From positions 1,116,001-1,180,000 of the forward strand of contig NZ_VIWW01000001.1 of NCBI RefSeq assembly GCF_007829885.1: 64,000 nucleotides of DNA. Reading direction: 5' to 3'. Under the pieces are notes generated by a model. It saw nothing but the letters and a program-made list of their open reading frames with translations. It was not told where the DNA came from and did not search any database. The stretch is from Streptomyces brevispora. GTDB taxonomy: Bacteria > Actinomycetota > Actinomycetes > Streptomycetales > Streptomycetaceae. This document shows positions 8,921 to 16,546 of the stretch, in pieces (position 1 is the first letter of the stretch; the number at the start of each line of letters is the position of its first letter). The translations under genes were made by a program, and so were the position numbers.

Positions 8921-9358
8921 ATGAGCGAGCAGGGAACGGACGACGGACCGGACCGGCCGCAGCCCCCTCGGCGGCTCTGGCTGTGGGTGCTGCTGATGGT
9001 CGTCGTACTCCTGGCCCTGGCCTCGGGCGCGGTCTCCGCGGTACTGGCCCACGAGGTGTCCAAGGAGGGCTCGAAGAAGCTGCGGATCAGGTACGAGGTC
9101 ACCGGCACCGCCAGCGACGTGACGCTCACCTACAGCACCTGGCAGGACGAGGCCCTGTCGACCGGGCGGCTGACCCTGCGGACCCTGCCGTGGGCCGGTG
9201 AGCTGGAGACCAGCGGATTCATGAACGGCGGCTCGTTCGTCGTCGGCCTCGGGAGGTCCGGCGGCGATGTCGCCTGCTCCGTGACGGTGGACGACGGCAC
9301 CCGGCGGACCGCCCGGGCGTCCGGGGCCTTCGCCACCGCCCGGTGCGACGGGTACTGA
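8921..9358 (+). CDS. MmpS-like membrane-anchored protein
   Basis: A 145-residue protein with a Pro-rich cytoplasmic tail, one transmembrane helix (about 22-44, LWVLLMVVVLLALASGAVSA) and an exported beta-rich domain. The pattern RIRYEVTG, TLTYSTW, LPWAGE, VACSVTVDDG and a final Cys matches MmpS-type transport accessory proteins. The two exported Cys could form a disulfide. Unlike mycobacterial mmpS genes it is not next to an MMPL gene; the nearest MMPL gene starts at 16547. ATG 8921 follows GGAGGG. Confidence 0.7.
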   Translation: MSEQGTDDGPDRPQPPRRLWLWVLLMVVVLLALASGAVSAVLAHEVSKEGSKKLRIRYEVTGTASDVTLTYSTWQDEALSTGRLTLRTLPWAGELETSGFMNGGSFVVGLGRSGGDVACSVTVDDGTRRTARASGAFATARCDGY

Positions 9359-9366
9359 GACGCGGC

Positions 9367-9393
9367 TGCGCCCCCGGAACTCCCGGGGGCGCA
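9367..9393. terminator. Bidirectional hairpin terminator
   Basis: TGCGCCCCCGG pairs perfectly with CCGGGGGCGCA around a five-base loop, between the converging genes ending at 9358 and 9417. Confidence 0.85.
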
Positions 9394-9416
9394 GGGTGCG
9401 GACGGGTGGCCCGTGG

Positions 9417-9686
9417 TCAGCGGCCGTAGCGGATGAGTGCGCGGACCATGCGGCAGGTGGTGTCGGACGGCGGGTGGATGCCGAGGAGCCCGGCGGTCGT
9501 GCGTATCCGGGCGTTGCTCGCGCTCGACGGCTGATGAACTCCCGTGTCGAGCAGGGCGATCGCCAGGCGCATCGCCTTCAGCCGGCGGTTGTGGGTGACG
9601 TACCACTCACGGGGACGGCCGGCGGGGAGACGCTTCTTCTGCAGGGGCTTGTGGAGTGGCTCGGTCGTGACTGCGGCAACGGCCAT
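9417..9686 (-). CDS. Small conserved Streptomyces protein, function unknown
   Basis: An 89-residue basic protein (RPREWYVTHNRRLKAMRLA, TCRMVRALIRYGR) with no membrane segment. It is unfamiliar beyond being Streptomyces-like. ATG 9686 is chosen because AGGAGG lies six bases before it; a TTG two codons upstream is unnecessary. The strong ribosome binding site suggests good expression. The basic, Arg-rich composition would fit nucleic-acid binding, but this is inference only. Confidence 0.65.
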   Translation of the reverse strand: MAVAAVTTEPLHKPLQKKRLPAGRPREWYVTHNRRLKAMRLAIALLDTGVHQPSSASNARIRTTAGLLGIHPPSDTTCRMVRALIRYGR

Positions 9687-9805
9687 TGGCAACCTCCTGG
9701 CACGGTGGTGGAACCCTCACGAACTACCTCTATTTTACTGCCCGGCACTGACAATCGCCCCTGGCCAGAGGGGTTTTCGCGGGTCCATCCCGTACCGTTG
9801 GCCCC

Positions 9806-10165
9806 ATGGAGATCTGGATCAATCCCGCCTGTTCGAAGTGCCGCGGCGCGGTGCGGCTGCTCGATGCGGAGGGCGCCGACTACACGGTCCGCCGCTACCT
9901 GGAGGACGTGCCGTCACCGGACGAGATCCGGGCCGTGCTCGACCGGCTCGGGCTGGAGCCGTGGGACATCACACGGACCCAGGAGGCGGAGGCGAAGGAG
10001 CTGGGGCTCAAGGAGTGGCCGCGTGAGGCGGATGCGCGGGAGCGGTGGATCACGGCGCTCGCCGCGCACCCGAAACTGATCCAGCGGCCGATCATCACGG
10101 CCGAGGACGGCACGGCCGTGGTCGCGCGCACGGACGAGGCGGTACGGGACGCCATGGGGCGCTGA
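9806..10165 (+). CDS. ArsC/Spx-family thioredoxin-fold protein
   Basis: A 119-residue protein of the ArsC superfamily (arsenate reductase-like). It has the redox motif NPACSKC, with Cys9 and Cys12, followed by the thioredoxin-like fold and the C-terminal RPIITAEDGTAVVAR segment that in ArsC includes the cis-Pro region. Classical glutaredoxin-linked ArsC uses a single Cys, so the CxxC may mark a thiol reductase rather than an arsenate enzyme. No arsenic-resistance genes lie nearby, so a general redox role is as likely. Confidence 0.85.
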   Translation: MEIWINPACSKCRGAVRLLDAEGADYTVRRYLEDVPSPDEIRAVLDRLGLEPWDITRTQEAEAKELGLKEWPREADARERWITALAAHPKLIQRPIITAEDGTAVVARTDEAVRDAMGR

Positions 10166-10201
10166 GCCCCACCCTGGCGCCGCCCTTTACCCTGGCGCCC
10201 G

Positions 10202-11110
10202 TTACTCGCCCGCCTGTGCCTCGGCCTCCGCGAGCAGTTCGGTCAGCCGGAGCCCGAACCGTACGTCGCAGGGGTGCGCCACCCCCGTACGCACCGATTC
10301 GATCAGCGCGTCCACCGCCGCCCGGAAGGCGCCGACTGCGCCGTCCCACCGGGGCAGCCCGACGGTCCCGTGCTCGCCCCTGAGCTCGACCTCCACCCCG
10401 GCCGCGGCCGCCGGGGCGGCCAGCGTGAGCGTCACCGTGCTGGAGGCTCCGGAGGCGTGGCGCAGGATCAGGTGGTGGGTGTCGGCGGGGCCACGGGCCG
10501 CGGTCAGCCGCGTCACCTCACCCAGCACCGGGATGAGGACGGAGAGCGCGTGCGGGCCGACGTCCCAGAGGCCGCCCTTCTCGTGGCGCCAGGGGGACGC
10601 GGCGAACTCGCTGTCCACGCCAGGTGCCCACAGGGCGCCGATCCAGTGGGCGTGCGCGGTGAACCAGCCGCCCACCGCGTGCTGTTCGGCGATCCAGGCG
10701 GAGGTCTCCGGGGCGAACCGCAGGGTGCAGAAGACGACGGAGGCGACCCGGGCCTGCTCGGCGGCCTCGGCCACCTCTCGGGCGGCCGCGACGCTCGTGG
10801 CGACCGGCTTGTCCATCAGCAGATGGCAGCCGGCCGCCGCGGCACGGGCGGCCAGCGGGGCCTGGACGTCCGGCGGCAGGGCGAACGCGACCGCGTCGCT
10901 CGCGGCGAAGAGCTCGTCGAGTCCCGCGTCACCGGTGTACGCCGTGGCGCCATGGGCGGCGGCCAGTTCCTGTGCGGCCTCGGCCCGGCGGCCCCACACC
11001 CCGCTCAGCACGGCGCCGGGGTGCGTGGCGAGGGCGGGGGCCTGGGTGTTGCGGGCCCAGGGGCCGGTGCCGACCAGGCCGATACGCAGGGGGATCACAG
11101 GTGTCGTCAT
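10202..11110 (-). CDS. Gfo/Idh/MocA-family oxidoreductase
   Basis: A 302-residue NAD(P)-dependent oxidoreductase. The N-terminal Rossmann fold begins IGLVGTGPWARNTQAPAL, and LLMDKPVATS carries the conserved EKP-like Lys. The C-terminal alpha/beta substrate domain includes GGLWDVGPHALSVL, with the family's catalytic-region His. The substrate is probably a sugar or cyclitol but cannot be told. The frame is open far upstream, but ATG 11110 begins the normal fold. No good ribosome binding site is seen. It is divergently transcribed from the vWA gene at 11321, with 210 bases between. Confidence 0.88.
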   Translation of the reverse strand: MTTPVIPLRIGLVGTGPWARNTQAPALATHPGAVLSGVWGRRAEAAQELAAAHGATAYTGDAGLDELFAASDAVAFALPPDVQAPLAARAAAAGCHLLMDKPVATSVAAAREVAEAAEQARVASVVFCTLRFAPETSAWIAEQHAVGGWFTAHAHWIGALWAPGVDSEFAASPWRHEKGGLWDVGPHALSVLIPVLGEVTRLTAARGPADTHHLILRHASGASSTVTLTLAAPAAAAGVEVELRGEHGTVGLPRWDGAVGAFRAAVDALIESVRTGVAHPCDVRFGLRLTELLAEAEAQAGE

Positions 11111-11320
11111 GGGACAAGTGTGCCCGGTGCGGCAAAAGCCCCGAAGGAATCCGGTGGCGGGCCCCGCGGACGGGCGGTTACGCTGGCGGGGCCGGCCGCG
11201 GGACTCCGGTGCGACTTCCGGGACTTGCCTGTAAAGCAAACATTTCGCTGCTCGCGCCCCCATTCCCCGGCCGGCTTCCGCTTGCGCGTACCGCCTCGCG
11301 GAACACCACGGGGATTCATC

Positions 11321-12805
11321 ATGCCGACCGAGACCTTCGCCGACCTCGTCGCCGCCGAGGACGTGCTCCTCTTCGTCAATGCGGCGATCACCGCGACCGG
11401 GCAGCGCGAGTTCCGCTCCCAGGCAGATCGGCAGCAGCTCTCGCTGGACTTCCTGCACGAGTACGTACGGGTCAACTACCGCCGGGTGTACGCCGCTTCG
11501 CTGGCCCTCGACATCAACGACCACAACGCGGTGCGCATCGTGCACGGGCTGTTGGAGCACGCCGCCGAGGCGACGGCCGAGGAGAAGCGCACCGAGGGCC
11601 GGCTGATCGCCGCGCGGCTGGCGAAGCTGCCACCACAGCGGGTGTACCGGCTGTTCCGTGGGCTGCGCGCGGCCAAGGTCAACAACCGGCGCACCCGCGC
11701 GATCATGCGTGACTGGCTGGCCGCGCGGCCCGATCCGGCGCACGACGCGGTGAAGTACCGCTCGGGGCTGAAGAACGCGGCCCGTCACGCGCACCTCCGG
11801 CTCGGCGAAAGCGGTGGCGGTGGACATGGCGGTGACGGTGAGCTGGGTGACTTCCTCTTCCGGCCCGGGAAGCTGCCCCGCTACCGGCACCGGCTGCTCG
11901 ACGCCTGGCGCCGCGCCCCTTACGAGCAGGGCGCCGTCGACGAACTCCCCTTCACCGTCGCCGAGGGCTTCGCGGCCCGGCACGGCATGAAGCGCGAGGC
12001 GTTCCTGGAGCGCATGGCGCCCCGGATGACCCGGCTGGAGCGGCTGCGCACCCAGAGGCAGCGCGGTGCGGCGTCCCCGTCGGAGCTGCCCTCGGGGGTC
12101 GATCTGACCGTGATGCCGCTGACCAGGCTCGCCCTGTACGTCCTGTCGTTCCCCGCGGAGCCGCGCAGGCGCCACCGCGAGGAACTGACCTCGGCCCTGC
12201 GCACCGCGGCCGGTCGCGCGGCGGGCCCGCACGCCGGGAGCTGGGGGCGGGTCGCGGCGGTACTGGACGACAGCTACTCCTCCTCCGGTTCGGGCGAGAA
12301 GCGGCGCCGCCCGCTGGCCGTGGCGCTGGCCTGCGACTTCCTGCTGGCGGCGCTGGCCGCGCCGGGCGCGTACACCTCACTGTGGACCTCCGGCACCGAC
12401 GATCCGCTGCTGGTCAGGCCCTGGGGGCCGACGCCGCTCGGCAGCCGGGTGCTGGACGCCCTGGAGTGCGGACCCGACCGGCTGGTCATCGTCTCGGACG
12501 GCTGGGACAACGCTCCGGCCGGGCTCGCGGGCGAGGTGCTGCGGGTGTGGCGGAGCAGGCTCGATCCCGACCGGCGCACGGCGGTGGTCCATGTGAACCC
12601 CGTATACGACGCGGACGGATTCGACGTCCGGCGGCTGTCCCCGAGCGTGCCGACGGCCGGTATCCGGGACGCGGAGGATCTGCCGGCCCTGGTGGAGATC
12701 GCGCGGTTCTCCGAGGGCCGGACCGGGCTCGCCGCACTGCACACGTATCTGGACCGGCAGGTCGCCCGGTTCGTGACCCCCGGCCAGGCAGGAGACCCGC
12801 GGTGA
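11321..12805 (+). CDS. TROVE-like/von Willebrand factor A domain protein
   Basis: A 494-residue cytoplasmic protein. The N-terminal 270 residues are helical and repeat-like, with a segment (WLAARPDPAHDAVKYRSGLK) recalling TROVE/Ro-type proteins. A Gly-rich insertion lies near 165-172. The C-terminal part is a vWA domain with a complete MIDAS: DDSYSSSGS (about 313), the Thr in TPLGSRVLDAL (near 370) and IVSDGWDN (near 389). MIDAS domains bind a metal and act in protein-protein assembly; Ro proteins bind small RNAs. The next gene overlaps its stop by four bases (GTGA), so the two are translationally coupled and probably form a complex. The TROVE link is a recalled resemblance, not a search. Confidence 0.7.
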   Translation: MPTETFADLVAAEDVLLFVNAAITATGQREFRSQADRQQLSLDFLHEYVRVNYRRVYAASLALDINDHNAVRIVHGLLEHAAEATAEEKRTEGRLIAARLAKLPPQRVYRLFRGLRAAKVNNRRTRAIMRDWLAARPDPAHDAVKYRSGLKNAARHAHLRLGESGGGGHGGDGELGDFLFRPGKLPRYRHRLLDAWRRAPYEQGAVDELPFTVAEGFAARHGMKREAFLERMAPRMTRLERLRTQRQRGAASPSELPSGVDLTVMPLTRLALYVLSFPAEPRRRHREELTSALRTAAGRAAGPHAGSWGRVAAVLDDSYSSSGSGEKRRRPLAVALACDFLLAALAAPGAYTSLWTSGTDDPLLVRPWGPTPLGSRVLDALECGPDRLVIVSDGWDNAPAGLAGEVLRVWRSRLDPDRRTAVVHVNPVYDADGFDVRRLSPSVPTAGIRDAEDLPALVEIARFSEGRTGLAALHTYLDRQVARFVTPGQAGDPR

Positions 12806-13935
12806 ACAGGCTCGAACTGACGGGTCTCACCGCCCGTCCCTCGCAGGTGTGGGGCGGCATCCGGCTGGTGCCGCTGGTGCGCGAGAAGCCCGTCGAGGGG
12901 CTCCGGCTGCATCAGGAGGTGTACGTGGATGGCGGGAGCGGCATCGTGGAGCTGGGGCCGCGGACCCACTACACCTCGTACATCCCGCACGGCTTCGTCG
13001 CGGACTGGTCGGGCGAGGGCGCCGGGAGCGCCGCGTACGGTACGCAGTTGGCGGCCCACGGCGAGGCGGGGGGCGCCCCGCCCAGGACCGTGCGGCTGCC
13101 GCGCCACCGCCATCACCGGATGGCCAAGCGCCGGCCCGGCGACCGGCTGCGCTTCCTGCCGCTGCATCTCGCGCTGGAGGGCTACCTCTCGCTGCACTTC
13201 GGCGGACCGTCGACGGCCTGGGAGGAGTGGTCGCGTCAGGCGCTGCGCGACGGCCTGTCGCCACGCGCCGAGGACGCGTACCTGGGGTGGTCGGTGCGCG
13301 GGCTCGACGACGCGCTGCGGGTGTTCGAGATCCATCCCGGCCAGTGCGGGGTGATGGTGTACGCGTCCGACGCGCTCGCCGCGGCCTTCGTGGTGCCGCA
13401 CCCCGACGACTACCGCCTGTTGCACGCGTCGCTCCTCCAGGACCTGTACGGGGAGCTGGTCCACCAGTACGCGATGTACGGCGCGCCGGTCGCCGATTTC
13501 GGGGCGCGGATCGTGGACGGGCCGGGGCTGAACACGCTCGCCGGTCTCCGGGCGGCCGCGCGGGAGCAGGAGCGGGAGTGGAGCGAGGCGCACGACACGC
13601 TGTTCGCTCGGGAGCTCCTGGACACCTCCTACGGCTTCGACCGGGTGTACCGGATGGGGTCCTTCACGCTGTGGCGGTTCCTGCCGCCCTTCCTGCTGAA
13701 TCGGGGCGGGCAGCACATCGGTGAAACCATCACCGACCCCATGGGGCGGGTCGCCTATCTGAAGACGTTCCGGCTGTCCGAGGCGCAGATCCGGCGCGGC
13801 CACCTGTTGCAACGGCTCGCGGACGCGGACTGGCAGCTCCCGCGTGCCGCGGCGGCGCTGGGCGCGACCGAGGAGGAGCTGGTGCGGCGAATCCGGGCGG
13901 CGGGCTTCGAGTCGCTGCTCAGGGCCCGTGGGTGA
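12802..13935 (+). CDS. ARPP-like protein with C-terminal Fis-type HTH
   Basis: A 377-residue protein with no membrane segment. The first 130 residues are beta-rich (VWGGIRLVPLVREKP) and remind me of the ARPP domains described beside RNA-repair genes; this is recollection only. The middle is alpha/beta (CGVMVYASDALAAAFVVPHPDDYRLLHASLLQDLYGELVHQYA). The last 40 residues (WQLPRAAAALGATEEELVRR) match the Fis-type helix-turn-helix seen at the ends of NtrC-like proteins, suggesting nucleic-acid binding. GTG 12802 overlaps the vWA gene stop and has an AGGAGA upstream. It is probably a partner of the vWA protein. glnII follows with its own GlnR-controlled promoter. Confidence 0.65.
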   Translation: MNRLELTGLTARPSQVWGGIRLVPLVREKPVEGLRLHQEVYVDGGSGIVELGPRTHYTSYIPHGFVADWSGEGAGSAAYGTQLAAHGEAGGAPPRTVRLPRHRHHRMAKRRPGDRLRFLPLHLALEGYLSLHFGGPSTAWEEWSRQALRDGLSPRAEDAYLGWSVRGLDDALRVFEIHPGQCGVMVYASDALAAAFVVPHPDDYRLLHASLLQDLYGELVHQYAMYGAPVADFGARIVDGPGLNTLAGLRAAAREQEREWSEAHDTLFARELLDTSYGFDRVYRMGSFTLWRFLPPFLLNRGGQHIGETITDPMGRVAYLKTFRLSEAQIRRGHLLQRLADADWQLPRAAAALGATEEELVRRIRAAGFESLLRARG

Positions 13936-13984
13936 GGGCCCGTGGAACTGGCCGGTCCTGCACGGTCCTGCACGGGAAACGTCG

Positions 13985-14022
13985 GTAACACGAGGTTCAC
14001 ACGAGGGCAACGGACGGGAAAT
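13985..14022 (+). promoter_or_regulatory. GlnR operator of glnII (four boxes)
   Basis: GTAAC-n6-TTCAC-n6-GCAAC-n6-GAAAT, with exact six-base spacers, ending 55 bases before the glnII start. Two of the spacers are identical (ACGAGG). It matches the GlnR a1-b1-a2-b2 layout. Confidence 0.87.
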
Positions 14023-14077
14023 CGCGTCTTGCGAAGCTGCGCTGCATAGACCGCAGCACCCCCGAAGGATGGCTTCC

Positions 14078-15112
14078 GTGACGTTCAAGGCTGAGTACAT
14101 CTGGATCGACGGCACCGAGCCGACCGCCAAGCTCCGCTCCAAGACGAAGATCATGCCCGGTTCCCCGTCGTCCGACGTGGCGGAGCTGCCCCTCTGGGGT
14201 TTCGACGGGTCGAGCACCAACCAGGCCGAGGGCCACGCCTCCGACCGGGTGCTGAAGCCGGTCTTCATCTGCCCGGACCCGATCCGCGGGGGTGACGACG
14301 TCCTGGTCCTGTGCGAGGTCTTCAACATCGACATGACCCCGCACGAGTCCAACACGCGTGCCGCACTGCGCCCGCTCGCCGAGCAGTTCGGCGGCCAGGA
14401 GCCGATCTTCGGCATCGAGCAGGAGTACACCTTCTTCGACGGCCACCGGCCGCTCGGCTTCCCCGAGGGCGGCTTCCCGGCCGCGCAGGGCGGCTACTAC
14501 TGCGGTGTCGGCGCCGACGAGATCTTCGGCCGCGACATCGTCGAGAAGCACCTCGACAACTGTCTGAAGGCGGGGCTGGGCATCTCCGGCATCAACGCCG
14601 AGGTCATGCCCGGCCAGTGGGAGTTCCAGGTGGGCCCGCTGGCCCCGCTGGAGGTCTCCGACCAGCTGTGGACGGCCCGCTGGCTGCTCTACCGCACCGC
14701 CGAGGACTTCAACGTCTCCGCGACCCTCGACCCGAAGCCGGTCAAGGGCGACTGGAACGGCGCGGGCGCACACACCAACTTCTCCACCAAGGCGATGCGC
14801 GAGGGCTACGACGCGATCATCACCGCGTGCGAGTCGCTGGGCGAGGGCTCGAAGCCGATGGACCACGTCAAGCACTACGGCGCGGGCATCGACGACCGGC
14901 TGACCGGTCTGCACGAGACCGCCCCGTGGAACGAGTACAGCTACGGCGTCTCCAACCGCGGCGCCTCGGTGCGTATCCCGTGGCAGGTCGAGCAGGACCA
15001 GAAGGGTTACATCGAGGACCGCCGCCCGAACGCCAACGTCGACCCGTATGTCGTCACGCGGCTGATCGTCGAGACCTGCTGCACCGCACTGGAGAAGGCC
15101 GGCCAGGTCTGA
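14078..15112 (+). CDS. glnII: Glutamine synthetase type II (eukaryote-like)
   Basis: A second glutamine synthetase of the short type II (344 residues), found in actinomycetes and rhizobia. It shows the family signatures WIDGTEPTAKLRSKTK, LPLWGFDGSS, IFGIEQEYTFFD, MPGQWEFQVGP and the ATP-site GDWNGAGAHTNFSTKAMR. Type II enzymes are heat-labile, octameric or decameric, and not adenylylated, so control is expected at transcription. GTG 14078 is chosen over ATG 14069 because AAGGA (14065-14069) is then correctly spaced and the protein starts VTFKAEYIW. It is preceded by a GlnR four-box site. Confidence 0.96.
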   Translation: MTFKAEYIWIDGTEPTAKLRSKTKIMPGSPSSDVAELPLWGFDGSSTNQAEGHASDRVLKPVFICPDPIRGGDDVLVLCEVFNIDMTPHESNTRAALRPLAEQFGGQEPIFGIEQEYTFFDGHRPLGFPEGGFPAAQGGYYCGVGADEIFGRDIVEKHLDNCLKAGLGISGINAEVMPGQWEFQVGPLAPLEVSDQLWTARWLLYRTAEDFNVSATLDPKPVKGDWNGAGAHTNFSTKAMREGYDAIITACESLGEGSKPMDHVKHYGAGIDDRLTGLHETAPWNEYSYGVSNRGASVRIPWQVEQDQKGYIEDRRPNANVDPYVVTRLIVETCCTALEKAGQV

Positions 15113-15182
15113 TCCCGCGGCAACACCCGTACGAGGGGGGCGTCCACCGTCCGACGCGGACCGGCTGGAGCGGGCCTTCGCC

Positions 15183-15506
15183 GTGCTGGACGCGCGCGGC
15201 ATCACCGCCCGGGAGCATTTCACCTGCTGCCGGTCGTGCGGGCTCGGTGAGATCCACGACGCCGGGCGGGACGATGCGCGGGGGTTCGTCTTCTTCCCTC
15301 TGCAGGGCACGGAGAGCGCGGCGGCCGGGCACGGCCTGACGCTGTACTACGGGGGGTTCGACGAGCCCGCGGCGACCACCGCGGCGGTGGGGCGGGAGGT
15401 CGCGGAGGTGCTGGGCGAGGCCGGGCTGACTGTGGAGTGGGACGGTTCCCCGGACCGGGCGATCGAACTGACGGGGCTGGACTGGCGCAAGCGGCTGGTG
15501 GGTTGA
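15183..15506 (+). pseudogene. N-terminally truncated DUF6891-like protein remnant
   Basis: The visible 107 residues contain the DUF6891 pattern AREHFTCCRSCG followed by GFVFFPLQGTESAAAGHGLTLYYGGF. Family-like sequence continues in frame upstream of the only available start (GTG 15183): DADRLERAFAVL is readable from about 15153, with no start codon between it and the glnII stop. Relatives I recall are longer at the N-terminus. The gene therefore seems to have lost its beginning, though a shorter protein starting at 15183 could still be made. No ribosome binding site is seen. Confidence 0.55.
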
Positions 15507-15658
15507 GGGCGAGGGCCCTTCCCGGCCCGGCCCGCACGAGGAGCCCGAGCAGTCGGAGGAGTCCGAACAGTCCGAGGTGAGGAAGGGAACGCAAAGGGTC
15601 AGTATCGACGGGTGGGAGAGGTCTGCTGCGGGGTCGTGTTCTCTGGTTCAATGGGGGC

Positions 15659-15778
15659 ATGGCCAGCCTCCAGCACACCTCGACAGGTCGCAGCGACCTC
15701 GAGCCGTTCTGGCCTTCCCGTCAGCATCACGACTTCGACCGAGTGTGTTGCCGCGCGTTGAACGCGCCGGCCCTCTAA
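15659..15778 (+). CDS. Possible leader peptide (39 residues) with adjacent Cys codons
   Basis: A short ORF in the 354-base gap before the winged-helix regulator: ATG after TGGGGGC, ending TAA at 15778, 83 bases before the next start. The peptide contains RQHHDFDRVCCRALNAP, which resembles the R-H-x-D-x-x-R-V-x-x-x-C-R core of the short actinobacterial 'putative leader peptides' often found before sulfur-metabolism genes. The Cys pair is encoded TGT-TGC; TGT is uncommon in this genome. It may sense cysteine availability by ribosome stalling, but no alternative stems were worked out. The rest of 15507-15861 holds only short GAG/GTC-rich direct repeats. Confidence 0.45.
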   Translation: MASLQHTSTGRSDLEPFWPSRQHHDFDRVCCRALNAPAL

Positions 15779-15861
15779 AGCCGCTCACCCCGGTCTTCGG
15801 TCCGCGCGCACGCAGCAAGTCCGTCCACAGACGACTCCTTCGCGCGAAAGAGCTGATCCTC

Positions 15862-16479
15862 ATGGCGAACACTCGTACCTACTCCACCGCAGCCGCTGCC
15901 AGCGCAGCGCAGGCGGCGACCGCTGCGGCCACCCCGCCCCGTCCGTCCTCCCCCAACCGGCACCGGCTGCGGGCCGTCGCGCCGGACGAGGTCTTCCGGC
16001 CGGCCGATGTGGCGGCGTTCCTGGCGCCGGGCACGACCTGGCTGCCCGCACCCCAGCACACCCTGCCGGCGCTGCCGGGCCGGCCGCCGATGGTCGGCTA
16101 TCTGGTGCTCGTCCCCGCCGACCAGCAGCCGGCCCTCACCGCCGCGGCGGCCGGGGCCGCCCAGTACGTGGAGCCGGAACTGCTGGAGGACCCGGGGAAG
16201 CGGCCGGTGCGCATCGACTCCGTGCAGCGCACCGCCTCGGTGAACGGGAACCCGCTCGACCTCACGTACCTGGAGTTCGAGCTCCTCGCCCATCTGGTGG
16301 CGCACCCGAACCGGGTGCACACCCGCGACCAGCTGGTGACGACGGTCTGGGGCTACGGGCACGTGGGCGACGGGCGCACCGTCGATGTCCATGTCGCCCG
16401 GCTGCGCCGCAAGCTGGGCGTCGAGCACCGCCGGTCGATCCAGACGGTGCGGCGCGTCGGGTACAAGTACGCGCCGTGA
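15862..16479 (+). CDS. Orphan winged-helix (OmpR/PhoB-type) DNA-binding regulator
   Basis: A 205-residue protein. The C-terminal 95 residues are a clear OmpR/PhoB winged helix: LTYLEFELLAHLVAHPNRVHTRDQLV, VWGYGHVGDGRTVDVHVARLRRKLG and VRRVGYKYAP. The N-terminal half is an Ala/Thr-rich tail (to about 30) and a segment (MVGYLVLVPADQQPALTAAA) that may be a degenerate receiver, without a phosphoacceptor Asp in the right context. No sensor kinase is adjacent. ATG 15862 is chosen because the fold begins after it; upstream lies the possible leader peptide. The target is unknown; the position after glnII is suggestive only. Confidence 0.85.
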   Translation: MANTRTYSTAAAASAAQAATAAATPPRPSSPNRHRLRAVAPDEVFRPADVAAFLAPGTTWLPAPQHTLPALPGRPPMVGYLVLVPADQQPALTAAAAGAAQYVEPELLEDPGKRPVRIDSVQRTASVNGNPLDLTYLEFELLAHLVAHPNRVHTRDQLVTTVWGYGHVGDGRTVDVHVARLRRKLGVEHRRSIQTVRRVGYKYAP

Positions 16480-16491
16480 GACAGCACGCGG

Positions 16492-16533
16492 TGGGTCACG
16501 GTTCCGGTACACACCGGAACCGTGACCCACCAC
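16492..16533. terminator. Perfect 19-base-stem bidirectional terminator
   Basis: GGTGGGTCACGGTTCCGGT pairs perfectly with ACCGGAACCGTGACCCACC around the loop ACAC, between the converging genes ending at 16479 and 16547. Confidence 0.93.
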
Positions 16534-16546
16534 GTGTGTCCGGGGC

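Noticed and set aside
10202..12232. 676-codon extension of the Gfo/Idh/MocA gene
   Set aside because: The part before 11110 is antisense to the vWA gene and lacks family sequence; the Rossmann fold begins at 11110.
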